Positions 1-7,659 of a DNA stretch of 15,106 bases are shown here, piece after piece. The position numbers were made by a program, and so were the translations under genes. Source of the DNA: Burkholderiales bacterium (lineage in GTDB: Bacteria > Pseudomonadota > Gammaproteobacteria > Burkholderiales > CAIKXV01); the NCBI GenBank assembly GCA_014379045.1, contig JACMMK010000266.1:1-15106 (forward strand), read 5' to 3'. Numbering within the stretch: position 1 is the stretch's first letter; each line of letters starts with the position of its first letter. The notes under the pieces were generated by a model. That model was not told the origin of the DNA, ran no database searches, and was given only the letters and a program-made list of their open reading frames with translations.

Positions 1-704
1 CGCCTGGCGCCGGAGAGCAGCGCGGCCGCGCGCTTGACCAGATCGGGCGACGGGTGCACCGCTTCGGGCGGCGCGAAGCGTGCCATGTCGGGCAGCGTCG
101 GCAACGCGGCGATCTTGTCTTCCTGCAGCGCCACGTCGAGATTCACATACACGGGGCCGCGCGGCGCGGTCAGCGCGATCTGCCGCGCGCGCAGCAGTGC
201 CTCGACCGCAGCCGGCACCGAGCCGGGCTGGTTGTCCCACTTGGTGAAGTTGCGCACCAGCGCGGACTGATCTGCACAGGTGTGGATCCATTCGATCCAG
301 GGGCGACGACGGGCCGCATCCATCGGACCGGTGGCGCCGAGGATCAGTACCGGCGTGCGATCGCACCACGCGTCGAAAATCGGCATCGTCGCGTGCATCA
401 GCCCGACGTTGGAATGCAGCGCCGAGGCCATCAGCTTCTCGGACGCCTTCCAGTACCCCTGCGCGATATGCACCGCGTGCTCGTCGTGCAGGCAGAGCAG
501 CATCTGCGGTGCGCGGTTGCCCAGGTAATTCACGATGCTGTCGTGCAGACCGCGGTAACTCGCCCCGGGGTTCAGCGCGATATAGGAAATCTCGAGCTGG
601 CGCAGCGTGTCGGCGATCGCGTCGCTGCCGAACAGGTTGTCGCTGGGTGCGCGCGCAACTGGCGCGTCGTGGACGATCAGGTCGTTTGGAATCGGGTCGT
701 TCAT
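1..704 (-). CDS. ThDP-dependent enzyme, acetolactate synthase/benzoylformate decarboxylase superfamily (C-terminal part outside window)
   Basis: The reverse strand reads open from an ATG at 704 to the window edge, giving 234 residues of an N-terminal ThDP-enzyme (PYR) domain. Visible hallmarks are the NPGASYRGLHDS stretch (about 45-56), where family members carry their 'PG' loop, and LHDEHA (72-77), whose Glu75 aligns with the conserved glutamate that activates the cofactor. The last ~20 residues begin the linker to the central domain. The full protein is expected to be about 550-600 residues and to decarboxylate or ligate a 2-oxoacid; the substrate is unknown. An in-frame ATG at 740 would add 12 residues, but 704 is preferred because a CGAGG purine stretch lies ten bases upstream of it. 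The gene diverges from the Bug-protein gene. The GDG cofactor motif lies outside the window, so activity cannot be judged. Family confidence is high, specific function low. Confidence 0.85.
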   Translation of the reverse strand, partial: MNDPIPNDLIVHDAPVARAPSDNLFGSDAIADTLRQLEISYIALNPGASYRGLHDSIVNYLGNRAPQMLLCLHDEHAVHIAQGYWKASEKLMASALHSNVGLMHATMPIFDAWCDRTPVLILGATGPMDAARRRPWIEWIHTCADQSALVRNFTKWDNQPGSVPAAVEALLRARQIALTAPRGPVYVNLDVALQEDKIAALPTLPDMARFAPPEAVHPSPDLVKRAAALLSGAR

Positions 705-795
705 CGCGTGCTGGCCTCGTGAAGTGATGCGCTTGAGCATTGTCCGTGGAGTCTCGGCAGTGCATTGACTCGAACGGAGCGCCGCACACCGCGTC

Positions 796-804
796 TGCTA
801 TCCT
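796..804 (+). promoter_or_regulatory. possible extended -10 promoter of the Bug-protein gene
   Basis: TGCTATCCT fits an extended -10 pattern (TG, one base, then a hexamer matching TATAAT at four positions). It lies about 28 bases before the start codon, so transcription would begin near 811, just ahead of the Shine-Dalgarno site. A TTGACT at 765-770 is too far away (28-base spacer) to be its -35 element. This is a weak, motif-only call. The rest of the 127-base divergent gap (705-831) shows nothing clear. Confidence 0.25.
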
Positions 805-831
805 GCCGAAGCTTCCGGAGGAGGATGCCAG

Positions 832-1824
832 ATGATACCGACCATTCGAGTCGCTGCAGTGACCACGACCATCGGGCTGGGTGCGCTCGTGTCGACCGGG
901 CTGGTGTTGGCACCCGCATTCGCCCAATCGTTTCCCGCCCGACCTGCGCGCATCATCGTGCCGTTTCCGCCGGGTCAGGCCGCCGACATCTTCGCCCGGC
1001 TCGCGGCCGACCGACTGAGCGTGACCTGGGGCCAGACGGTGATCGTCGAGAACCGAGCCGGCGGCGCCGGGGTCATCGGTGCCGAGGCGGCCGCGCGCGC
1101 CAAGCCCGACGGCTACACGGTGTTGATGGGGTCGGCGGGTCCGATCTCGATCAACCCGCATGTGTTCTCGAAACTGCCATACGACGTGCAGAAGGATTTC
1201 GTGCCGCTCGCGCAGCTGGTGGCGTTGCCGCTCGTGATCGTCGCGCATCCCAGCCTGCCGGTGAAGTCGGTGAAGGAGTTGATCGCGCTCGCGCGCGCGC
1301 GACCCGGGCAGGTGCAGTTCGCCTCCGCGGGGCCCGCGACCTCGCAACACCTCGCCGCAGAGCTGTTCACCACGAGCGCCGGGGTGAAGATGGTGCATGT
1401 GCCGTACAAGGGCAGCGGACCTGCGCTGCAGGATCTGCTCGGCGGGCATGTGACGCTGATGTTCGACAGCCTGACCTCCGCGCTGCCCTCGATCCAGTCG
1501 GGCAGGCTGCGCGCGCTCGGCGTGACCACGCGCGAACGGGTGCCCGCGGCCCCGAACATCCCGACGATCGGCGAGCAGCTCGCCGGTTACGAAGCAGTCG
1601 GCTGGATCGGCGGGCTCGGCATTGCCGGCACACCGCCGGAGATCCTCACGCGCTGGACCAGCGACATGGCGGCGGTCGTCAAGGAAGCGGCGACGCGCGA
1701 ACGCATCCTCGCCCAGGCGGCGGTGCCCGGCACGCACGCGGGTGCCGAGTTCGGCGCGTTCCTGCGCCAGCAGCACGAGCTCTGGGGCAAGGTGGTGCGC
1801 CTATCGGGAACCAGGCTGGACTGA
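832..1824 (+). CDS. Bug/TctC-family periplasmic solute-binding protein
   Basis: This 330-residue protein is a typical-length Bug receptor (extracytoplasmic binding protein of the tripartite tricarboxylate transporter type), which usually binds carboxylates in the periplasm. Residues 1-31 form a signal peptide with a hydrophobic core and a likely cleavage after AFA. Family signatures follow: RPARIIVPFPPG (37-48), AAD (50-52), the VIVENRAGGAG loop (70-80) and PYKGSGPALQDLLGG (181-195). The loop usually written PGG is PGQ here. The start is secured by GGAGGAGG at 817-824, seven bases before the ATG. No TctA or TctB membrane partner lies in the window, so this is an orphan receptor, as is common in Burkholderiales. 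It is followed after 49 bases by an SDR gene and diverges from a ThDP-enzyme gene, so a carboxylate ligand used by that enzyme is plausible but unproven. Confidence 0.93.
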   Translation: MIPTIRVAAVTTTIGLGALVSTGLVLAPAFAQSFPARPARIIVPFPPGQAADIFARLAADRLSVTWGQTVIVENRAGGAGVIGAEAAARAKPDGYTVLMGSAGPISINPHVFSKLPYDVQKDFVPLAQLVALPLVIVAHPSLPVKSVKELIALARARPGQVQFASAGPATSQHLAAELFTTSAGVKMVHVPYKGSGPALQDLLGGHVTLMFDSLTSALPSIQSGRLRALGVTTRERVPAAPNIPTIGEQLAGYEAVGWIGGLGIAGTPPEILTRWTSDMAAVVKEAATRERILAQAAVPGTHAGAEFGAFLRQQHELWGKVVRLSGTRLD

Positions 1825-1873
1825 TACGCTCGTCGTCCTAAAGTCACGCGTCGAACGGCGGAACGGAACAGTC

Positions 1874-2677
1874 ATGGATCTCGGCATACGCGACGAACAC
1901 GCGCTGGTCATCGGCGGCTCCGAAGGAATCGGGCTCGCCACGGCGCGCGCGTTGCTCGACAACGGCGCGCAGGTCACCATCGTGTCGCGCGATCCTTCCA
2001 AGCTCGCGCACGCGGCCGATATGCTGGAGACAGCGGTCGGACGTCCGGTGCGCCACTTCGCGGCCGACATCACGCAGGCCTACGATGTCGCTAAATTGAC
2101 CGACTGGCTGCGGTCGGGCGACGGCAACGGTGGCGCGCGTCTCGACATCCTCGTGTCCGCGGTCGGCGGCAGCCAGCACGCGCTGTTCGAGGAGTTGACC
2201 GACGAAGCGTGGCTGATGAACTACGAGTTCAACGTGCTCTCGGCGGTGCGCGCGATCCGCCTTGCGCTGCCGATGCTGAAAGTCGCCGGTACCGGCAGCA
2301 TCGTGCTGCTCGGCGGCGCGGGGGCGCGGATGCCCTACGAGCATCAGGTGGTGTCGAACGTGCACAAGGCGGGATTGATCGCGCTCACGAAGACGCTCGC
2401 CGCCGAACTCGCGCGCTTCGGCATCCGCGTCAATTCGGTTTCGCCGGGGCGCACGCGTACCGCGCTATGGACCCGCCGCGCCACCCAGCTCGCCACCGAG
2501 CGCGGCGTCGACGAAGAAGCGGTGATCGAAGAATTCACGCGTGACATTCCGCTGCGCCGGTTCGCACGGCCGGAGGAGATCGCAGCGATGGTCGCGTTCC
2601 TCGCGTCGCATCAGGCGAGCTACATCACCGGACAGTCGGTGCTGGTCGACGGCGGTATCGCGCGCGGGCTGCTGTGA
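1874..2677 (+). CDS. short-chain dehydrogenase/reductase family protein with altered catalytic residues
   Basis: This 267-residue protein has the length and layout of a classical SDR (Rossmann fold, NAD(P)-dependent oxidoreductases). Gly-rich motif GGSEGIG is at 14-20, the acidic turn AAD at 63-65, conserved Asn at 120, the PG turn after the sixth strand at 191-192, and the C-terminal ITGQSVLVDGG at 251-261. The active site is unusual. Aligning SNVHKAG (161-167) with the usual YSASKAG puts Ser161 where the catalytic Tyr should be, with Lys165 kept. The catalytic Ser position falls in LLGG (145-148). NNAG is replaced by SAVGG (95-99). Redox activity is therefore doubtful or works by another mechanism. 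ATG 1874 fits the start of the first strand; the longer open frame upstream overlaps the Bug gene and has no SDR sequence. The ribosome site is weak (GGAAC). It probably forms an operon with the Bug gene. Confidence 0.9.
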   Translation: MDLGIRDEHALVIGGSEGIGLATARALLDNGAQVTIVSRDPSKLAHAADMLETAVGRPVRHFAADITQAYDVAKLTDWLRSGDGNGGARLDILVSAVGGSQHALFEELTDEAWLMNYEFNVLSAVRAIRLALPMLKVAGTGSIVLLGGAGARMPYEHQVVSNVHKAGLIALTKTLAAELARFGIRVNSVSPGRTRTALWTRRATQLATERGVDEEAVIEEFTRDIPLRRFARPEEIAAMVAFLASHQASYITGQSVLVDGGIARGLL

Positions 2678-2728
2678 TCAGCAACCACTGCACGCAGCGC
2701 AGATCGGGCGCGGGGCCTTCAGACGCTC

Positions 2729-4447
2729 GTGCGTAGGGCGGCTGGCACCATCGCCGCCACGATCGTGGCGTTGGCGGCAATTGCTTCGATCGGGTGGGCA
2801 CTGACGCAGTTCGCCGCCGCGACGCGCAGTCTGGAGATCACTGCAACGCAGTGGGGGCCGATTCCGGTCACGGTGTTCTCGGGCCGAACCGACGAGACCG
2901 GTACGGCCGTGCCGGTCGCGCCGGCCGATCGAATTGCGCACACGACGCGTCCGGTCGTGGTCATCGCGCACGGCTTCGCCGGCTCGCAGCAACTGATGCA
3001 GCCGTTTGCGGTCACACTCGCGCGCAACGGCTATCTCGCCGTCACCTTCGATTTCCCCGGACACGGCCGGCACCCCACACCGTTGCCGGGCAGCCTGCGC
3101 GAGCACGACGCGCTGCTCGCCGCATTGCTCGCGTCGATCGAGCAGACGGTCACGGGCGCGCAGGCGTTGCCGCAATCCGACCGGCGCGTCGCCGTGCTCG
3201 GGCACTCGATGGCCTCGGACCTCGTCGTGCGCTACGCGCAGGCGCATCCCGAGATCGCCGCCACCGTAGGGGTGTCACTGGTGTTCGGTGGAGCGCAGAT
3301 GATCGCACCGCGCAACCTGTTGTCGATCTACGGCTCGCTCGAGCCGGCGATGGTGCAGGCGTTCGGGCGCACGCTCGTCGCCGGTACGCCGGACGGCACG
3401 CCGTCCGCGACGCGTGCGCAGGGGGTGGAATCCGGTGTCGCCTACGCTGACGTGAAAGCCGGTGTCACCTACGGCAGTCTGGCCGATGGCAGCGCGCGTC
3501 GGTTCGCGCTCGCGGCAGGCGCCGAGCACATCGGCGTTCTCTACCACCCGACCAGCCTGCGCGAAACGCTCGACTGGCTCGACGGCACCTTCGCGCGCGT
3601 GCCCCTCGAGCGGTCGACCGCGACGTCGGTGCAGCAGCCTCGATTCATCGATGCCCGCGGCCGCGCGATCGCCGCGCTGATGATCGGTGTCGTTGCACTG
3701 ACCTGGCCGCTGTCGCGGCTACTGCGCAGCGCACTGGCAAGCTCGGCAGGATTCCGGCCGCGCGCGATGAGGAACGTCGACGCGTTTTCTCCGCAGCGTC
3801 CGATCCGGCTGCGCGACTGGCTGATCGTCACGCTGGTACCCGCCCTGGCCACCCCGCTGGTGCTGCGAACCGTGCCGACCTCGTTCCTGCCGATCCTTCT
3901 CGGCGATTACCTGCTGCTCCACTTCGCCGTCTACGGCCTGTTCACCGCGCTCGGCATCGTCTGGCTAGTGCGCAGGCGGGTCCTCGTCCTGCATGCGCCA
4001 CGTGCGCCTGCGCTCGCCACGCTGGTGGGCGCGACCGCAGTGCTGGCGTGGTCGACGCTCGCGATCGGCGTGCCGGTCGATCGTTACCTGTTCAATCTCA
4101 CCCCTGCCGCGGGACGGGTTCCGTTGATCGCGGCGATGTTGGTCGGAACGCTGATCTGGTTCGCCGCCGACGAATGGTTGACGCGCAATGCCCGGGCGCC
4201 GCGCTGGGCGTATCCGTTCACCAAGGCGTGCTTCATCGTCTCGCTCGCGATCGCTGTCGGCCTCGATCTCGAGCGACTGTTCTTTCTCGTCATCATCATC
4301 CCGGCGATCCTGGTGCTCTTCATCATCTACGGGCTGTTCAGCCGATGGAGCTTTCGCGCGACCGGCAGTCCGTGGCCGTCGGCGTTCGCGAACGCCTGTG
4401 CTTTCGCCTGGGGGATCGCCGTGACTTTCCCTGCGATCAGTCGCTGA
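2729..4447 (+). CDS. membrane-anchored alpha/beta-hydrolase fused to a polytopic C-terminal membrane domain
   Basis: This 572-residue protein starts with one membrane segment or signal anchor (about 7-27). An alpha/beta-hydrolase domain follows: VVVIAHGFAG (76-85, oxyanion region), FDFPGHGRH (107-115), nucleophile elbow GHSMAS with Ser160, and likely catalytic His267 in GAEHIG. The acid residue is uncertain. From about 312 the chain is strongly hydrophobic, with roughly eight predicted helices near 312-330, 363-383, 387-413, 427-449, 463-481, 497-512, 515-537 and 551-570. With an N-terminal anchor the hydrolase would probably face the periplasm. The start is GTG at 2729, the first possible start after an in-frame TGA at 2675-2677; no strong ribosome site is visible. 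The natural substrate (ester, lipid or peptide) is unknown. It lies 51 bases after the SDR gene and converges on the GH13 gene. Confidence 0.82.
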   Translation: MRRAAGTIAATIVALAAIASIGWALTQFAAATRSLEITATQWGPIPVTVFSGRTDETGTAVPVAPADRIAHTTRPVVVIAHGFAGSQQLMQPFAVTLARNGYLAVTFDFPGHGRHPTPLPGSLREHDALLAALLASIEQTVTGAQALPQSDRRVAVLGHSMASDLVVRYAQAHPEIAATVGVSLVFGGAQMIAPRNLLSIYGSLEPAMVQAFGRTLVAGTPDGTPSATRAQGVESGVAYADVKAGVTYGSLADGSARRFALAAGAEHIGVLYHPTSLRETLDWLDGTFARVPLERSTATSVQQPRFIDARGRAIAALMIGVVALTWPLSRLLRSALASSAGFRPRAMRNVDAFSPQRPIRLRDWLIVTLVPALATPLVLRTVPTSFLPILLGDYLLLHFAVYGLFTALGIVWLVRRRVLVLHAPRAPALATLVGATAVLAWSTLAIGVPVDRYLFNLTPAAGRVPLIAAMLVGTLIWFAADEWLTRNARAPRWAYPFTKACFIVSLAIAVGLDLERLFFLVIIIPAILVLFIIYGLFSRWSFRATGSPWPSAFANACAFAWGIAVTFPAISR

Positions 4448-4460
4448 CGGCTACCCGGCC

Positions 4461-4475
4461 GGGCGCCGCGCGCCC
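4461..4475. terminator. GC-rich hairpin between convergent genes
   Basis: GGGCGC and GCGCCC form a perfect 6-bp stem around a 3-base CGC loop in the 36-base gap between the hydrolase and GH13 stop codons. It could end transcription from either side, but no T-tract follows on either strand, so an intrinsic terminator is only possible. Confidence 0.3.
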
Positions 4476-4483
4476 AGCACCTC

Positions 4484-6349
4484 TCAGTCCTGCGAGAGCA
4501 CGACGACCCCGTAGGCGGCGAGTCCGACCGGGGCGTACCAGTATTCGCCGTCGTCATAGGTGGCGCTGTCGTGGATTTCGTGGTCGTTGAAGTCTTCGTC
4601 GTAGCCCGCCCAGTCGCTGTTCAGGCGCACCTTCCAGGTGCCGGGGGAAGGCATCGGCAACGGCAATGCGTCATGCGCCTGGTCACGAAAATTGAGCACC
4701 ACGACAGTGCTGTCACGCGGGCCGCCTTCCATCCAGCGATGGAAGGCAAGCACTTTCTGCTCGTGGTTCAGATAGAGGATCGATACATGCTGCCCCGCCA
4801 ATCCGCGCGTGAAGCCGGTGCGGTTGGTGCGCAGGTTCACCAGATCGCGATGCAGCCGCACGAACCCCTTCATCTCGGAGAACCGTGACCAGTCGACCGG
4901 ATCGGTGTCGGAGAACCACTTGTCCTCGAGCAGCGGCTGTCCCTGGAACAGCATCGGAATACCCGGGGCAGTCAGCACCAGCGCCACTCCGAGAGCCGCG
5001 CGTTTCTTCGAGTAGTAGTTGTCTACAGCGCCGGGTGAGATCTCTTCCGCCACGCGCGCGCGGCCGTTGGCGACTTCGTCGTGCGACTCGGTGTAGATCA
5101 CCCGTCGGAATGCATCATTGTTGTAGCGGCGCGTCAATGCGTGGGCGATCGCGTCCATGTCACGGTCGTCGTCGTTGACGACGATCAGCGCGTTGCGCAC
5201 GGGGTGCACGAAATCGGCATCCCACTGCGACCCGAAACCACAGCCGCCGTCGACGACCGCGCCGGTGACGAAGTCGTTGCCGTGCAGGTCTTCGGCGATC
5301 GTCAGGGCGCGCGGAAAGCGCTCGGCGATCTCGCCGTTGATCTGCTGCAACAGCGCGTAGCCGTCGTGCAGGTGATCGTTCGGGTCTTCATTGGCATGGA
5401 CGTTCCGGATGTAGGGAATCATGTCCATGCGCAGCCCGTCGCAGCGAAACTGCTCGAGCCACATCAGCGCGTTGTCGCGGATGTACTGCTGCACTTCAGC
5501 GCGACCGTAGTCGGGGCGGGTTTCGCCCCACGGCGTCGACGAGCGCCAGTCGTTGTAGAAATAGATGCCGCCCTTGTCGTTCTCGCTCCAGCCGTCGAAC
5601 TGCCACAGATCGAGATCGCCCGGGCCGAAGTGGTTGTAGACGACATCGAGAATCACCGCGATGCCGTTGTGATGGCACGCCTTGACGAAGGACTTGAACG
5701 CGTCCGGACCACCATAGGCCTGCTCGATCGCGAACGGATGGGCCGGGTTGTAGCCCCATGAATAGTCGCCGGCGAACTCGAACGGCGGCATCACTTCGAC
5801 CGCGGTCACGCCGAGACTGCGCAGGTAGGGCAGGCGCGCAATCGCTGAATGGAAATCGCCGGGCCGGCCTTCCTCGCGGGCGTGGAAACTTCCGACATGA
5901 AGTTCGTAGATGACCAGATCGTTCCATGCGGGCGTCTGGAACGCATCATCGCCCCAGTCGAATGCGCAGTGATCGTAGATGATCGAGTTACCGATCGAAT
6001 TGGTCAGCGCCAGCGCATACGGATCGTTGCGCGACAACACTCGGCCATCGGTCGTATGGACGAGGTAGCGATACTCGTCGCCAGGCGCCGCTGCATCGAG
6101 ATCGATCGACCAACATCCGTTGTCGTCGCGCTCAAGCGGATGCGCTCGATCGACCCCGCCGTTGAAAGTGCCGGTGACGAAGACGCGCTGCGCATTGGGC
6201 GCCCACACCCGGAAATGCGTTCCCCGATCGCCGACCACTGCCCCCATCCGGCATTCCGACGCGGCTTGCAGAGCATCGAACGGATACCTCCCCGATCGAG
6301 AGTCCCCACGTGCCAGAGTTTCGAGGTTCGCGAATTGATTATCTGGCAT
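4484..6349 (-). CDS. GH13 alpha-amylase-family enzyme, branching-enzyme/trehalohydrolase-like
   Basis: This 621-residue protein has the layout of cytoplasmic alpha-glucan enzymes: an N-terminal CBM48-like beta domain (about 35-125, including FRVWAPNAQRVFVTGTFNG), a GH13 barrel (about 145-500) and a C-terminal beta domain (about 515-621). All four GH13 regions are present: DVVYNH (235-240), GLRMD (305-309, nucleophile Asp309), IAEDL (351-355, acid/base Glu353) and ESHDEV (421-426, His423-Asp424). Region I resembles trehalohydrolases and region IV resembles glycogen branching enzymes, so the exact reaction (branching, debranching or hydrolysis) is unresolved. There is no signal peptide. The start at 6349 is chosen over ATG 6406 and GTG 6457 because GGAG lies six bases before it and the longer N-termini look non-native. 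It lies 126 bases downstream of the J-domain gene on the same strand. No other glycogen or trehalose gene is in the window. Confidence 0.9.
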   Translation of the reverse strand: MPDNQFANLETLARGDSRSGRYPFDALQAASECRMGAVVGDRGTHFRVWAPNAQRVFVTGTFNGGVDRAHPLERDDNGCWSIDLDAAAPGDEYRYLVHTTDGRVLSRNDPYALALTNSIGNSIIYDHCAFDWGDDAFQTPAWNDLVIYELHVGSFHAREEGRPGDFHSAIARLPYLRSLGVTAVEVMPPFEFAGDYSWGYNPAHPFAIEQAYGGPDAFKSFVKACHHNGIAVILDVVYNHFGPGDLDLWQFDGWSENDKGGIYFYNDWRSSTPWGETRPDYGRAEVQQYIRDNALMWLEQFRCDGLRMDMIPYIRNVHANEDPNDHLHDGYALLQQINGEIAERFPRALTIAEDLHGNDFVTGAVVDGGCGFGSQWDADFVHPVRNALIVVNDDDRDMDAIAHALTRRYNNDAFRRVIYTESHDEVANGRARVAEEISPGAVDNYYSKKRAALGVALVLTAPGIPMLFQGQPLLEDKWFSDTDPVDWSRFSEMKGFVRLHRDLVNLRTNRTGFTRGLAGQHVSILYLNHEQKVLAFHRWMEGGPRDSTVVVLNFRDQAHDALPLPMPSPGTWKVRLNSDWAGYDEDFNDHEIHDSATYDDGEYWYAPVGLAAYGVVVLSQD

Positions 6350-6355
6350 CGGACG

Positions 6356-6359
6356 CTCC
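6356..6359 (-). promoter_or_regulatory. Shine-Dalgarno site fixing the GH13 start
   Basis: Read on the reverse strand, GGAG lies six bases before ATG 6349. The two upstream in-frame starts (6406 and 6457) have no comparable site, so this decides the start. Confidence 0.6.
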
Positions 6360-6403
6360 GCAGGTCGGTGGCTGCGCACGTGGCCATTCGGCACGCGCTT
6401 CGC

Positions 6404-6421
6404 CATGGCGCAATCGCCATG
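6404..6421 (-). other. stem-loop in the leader of the GH13 gene
   Basis: CATGGCG and CGCCATG form a perfect 7-bp stem with a 4-base loop, about 55 bases before the GH13 start. The right half also overlaps a 10-bp palindrome, CGCCATGGCG (6401-6410), so two alternative pairings exist. No U-tract follows in the transcript, so it is not an obvious terminator; it could be a leader or mRNA-stability element, or chance in GC-rich DNA. Confidence 0.3.
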
Positions 6422-6475
6422 CCTGCCGAAAGTCGCCGGATCACGGCGTTTCGGCACCGAAGGGGTGCGCCGGAC

Positions 6476-7570
6476 TCAGCGGGCGGTCGTCGCGGGGGCG
6501 GTCGGTTCCTGCGAAAGCTTGAGGCGCAGCGCAGGCATCTGAAAATCTTCGCGCGGAATCGGTGTGGCGCGACCGCTGCGTCCCAGCATGTCGTCGAGCC
6601 GGAACGACTGGGGCAACATGCCACCGCTGGCATCGTCGAAGACCAGCCGCTCGGAACGCGAGGTCTGCCCGCTATCGAGCGACAGATAGCGCACCTCGTA
6701 GGCGCCCGCGCGCAGTCGCTCGAGCGCGAGTTGTTCGCGCGCGCGAACGAACACGTGGCGTGCCGGCGTCAACCCGTCGTCGGTGAGTCGGTAGACCTTC
6801 GCGAACACGTCCGACGGGCCCATCCGGTTGTCGAGCATCAGCCGTGCCGTGCCGTCGTCGTAGCGCCGCGCATAGCCACCGAGCTCGCCCGACAGGCTGG
6901 GCCACGGACTGCCGTTGGGAGACTCCAGCGGACGCACGTGGCTGTGCTCGAGCAGCGCCGGCTCGGCGTCGTCCTGGGCCCGTCGGTACGCGCTGTCCTG
7001 TCCCGCCCTGGCGGCGCCGCGTGAAGTATCGCCGGATACGCCTGCCCGACGCGCATCGCGCGCGTCGAGGATGGCAGCCACATCCACGGTGGGGGCGATG
7101 ACGTAGGGCGTGATCGCCATCCATGCGCCGATCAACAGGCCGGCGGCACAGAACAGCGCCGAGGCGGTGACCAGCCGCCGCACCGCCAGCATTCTTCGTC
7201 GTGCCGCATGGTCGGCGATCGCATTGCGATGCGTCCCGAAAAAAGGCGCGGGGTCAGCGGTGGCTCGCCGGGGCGCGCTCGACCGGGTTGCCGCAGCGAA
7301 GGCCGCGCCCTGCATCGTCGACCGCGGCGTCGCCTCGGCGCGCAACGCGTGGTCGTAATCGGCACGCCGGTGCCCATCGGACAATACGTCGTAGGCGACA
7401 TTGATCGACGCCATGATCCGCGCCGCCGCTTCGACATGCCGGGGGTGACGGTCCGGATGAAAGCGCCTGGACAGACGTCGATACGCGGTGCGCACCTCGT
7501 CGCCCGACGCGTCGGGCGCAACCCGCAACACCTCGTAGTGGGTCTGGATAGACGTTGAAGGGGGGATCAT
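6476..7570 (-). CDS. membrane-anchored J-domain (DnaJ-like) protein
   Basis: This 364-residue protein begins with a J domain (about 10-75) carrying the HPD motif at 38-40 within RFHPDRHP, the residues that stimulate Hsp70 ATPase. A polar Ala/Arg-rich linker runs to about 130, followed by one membrane segment (about 133-153). The remaining ~210 residues lie on the other side: a low-complexity stretch (about 165-210), then a compact beta-rich segment (about 220-303, including YDDGTARLMLDNRMGPSDVF and GAYEVRYLSLDSGQTSRSE) whose family I cannot name. It has no zinc-finger or DnaJ C-terminal domain, so it is a type III J protein that probably recruits DnaK to the inner membrane. ATG 7570 places the J domain at the N-terminus; longer in-frame starts add an unrelated Arg-rich stretch. 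No Shine-Dalgarno site precedes 7570. It lies upstream of the GH13 gene and diverges from the chemoreceptor. Confidence 0.87.
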   Translation of the reverse strand: MIPPSTSIQTHYEVLRVAPDASGDEVRTAYRRLSRRFHPDRHPRHVEAAARIMASINVAYDVLSDGHRRADYDHALRAEATPRSTMQGAAFAAATRSSAPRRATADPAPFFGTHRNAIADHAARRRMLAVRRLVTASALFCAAGLLIGAWMAITPYVIAPTVDVAAILDARDARRAGVSGDTSRGAARAGQDSAYRRAQDDAEPALLEHSHVRPLESPNGSPWPSLSGELGGYARRYDDGTARLMLDNRMGPSDVFAKVYRLTDDGLTPARHVFVRAREQLALERLRAGAYEVRYLSLDSGQTSRSERLVFDDASGGMLPQSFRLDDMLGRSGRATPIPREDFQMPALRLKLSQEPTAPATTAR

Positions 7571-7659
7571 TCGATACTGTAAGGGTCGCTTCGCACAGCG
7601 GGAAAGCAGCTTTCTGACGCCCCGGCCGTGGCGCATTCGACAGTGCACGCCGCGCGGCC

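Noticed and set aside
765..770. TTGACT as a -35 box for the Bug gene
   Set aside because: The nearest plausible -10 is 28 bases away, beyond normal spacing.
1280..1302. Alternating GC run as a Z-DNA or repeat element
   Set aside because: It is within the Bug coding sequence and is explained by Ala/Arg codons in GC-rich DNA; similar runs occur elsewhere in the window.
765..1841. 358-codon rightward open frame overlapping the Bug-protein gene
   Set aside because: The overlapping frame at 832 has a signal peptide, family motifs and a strong ribosome site; this one has none.
3430..3477. Two similar 24-base segments in the hydrolase gene (SGVAYADV then KAGVTYGS)
   Set aside because: The repeat is short and imperfect, keeps the reading frame and looks like ordinary loop sequence, not a functional repeat.
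5849..7024. 391-codon rightward open frame opposite the GH13 and J-domain genes
   Set aside because: It lies antisense to two well-supported genes, its product is Arg-rich without recognisable domains, and such frames are expected in high-GC DNA.
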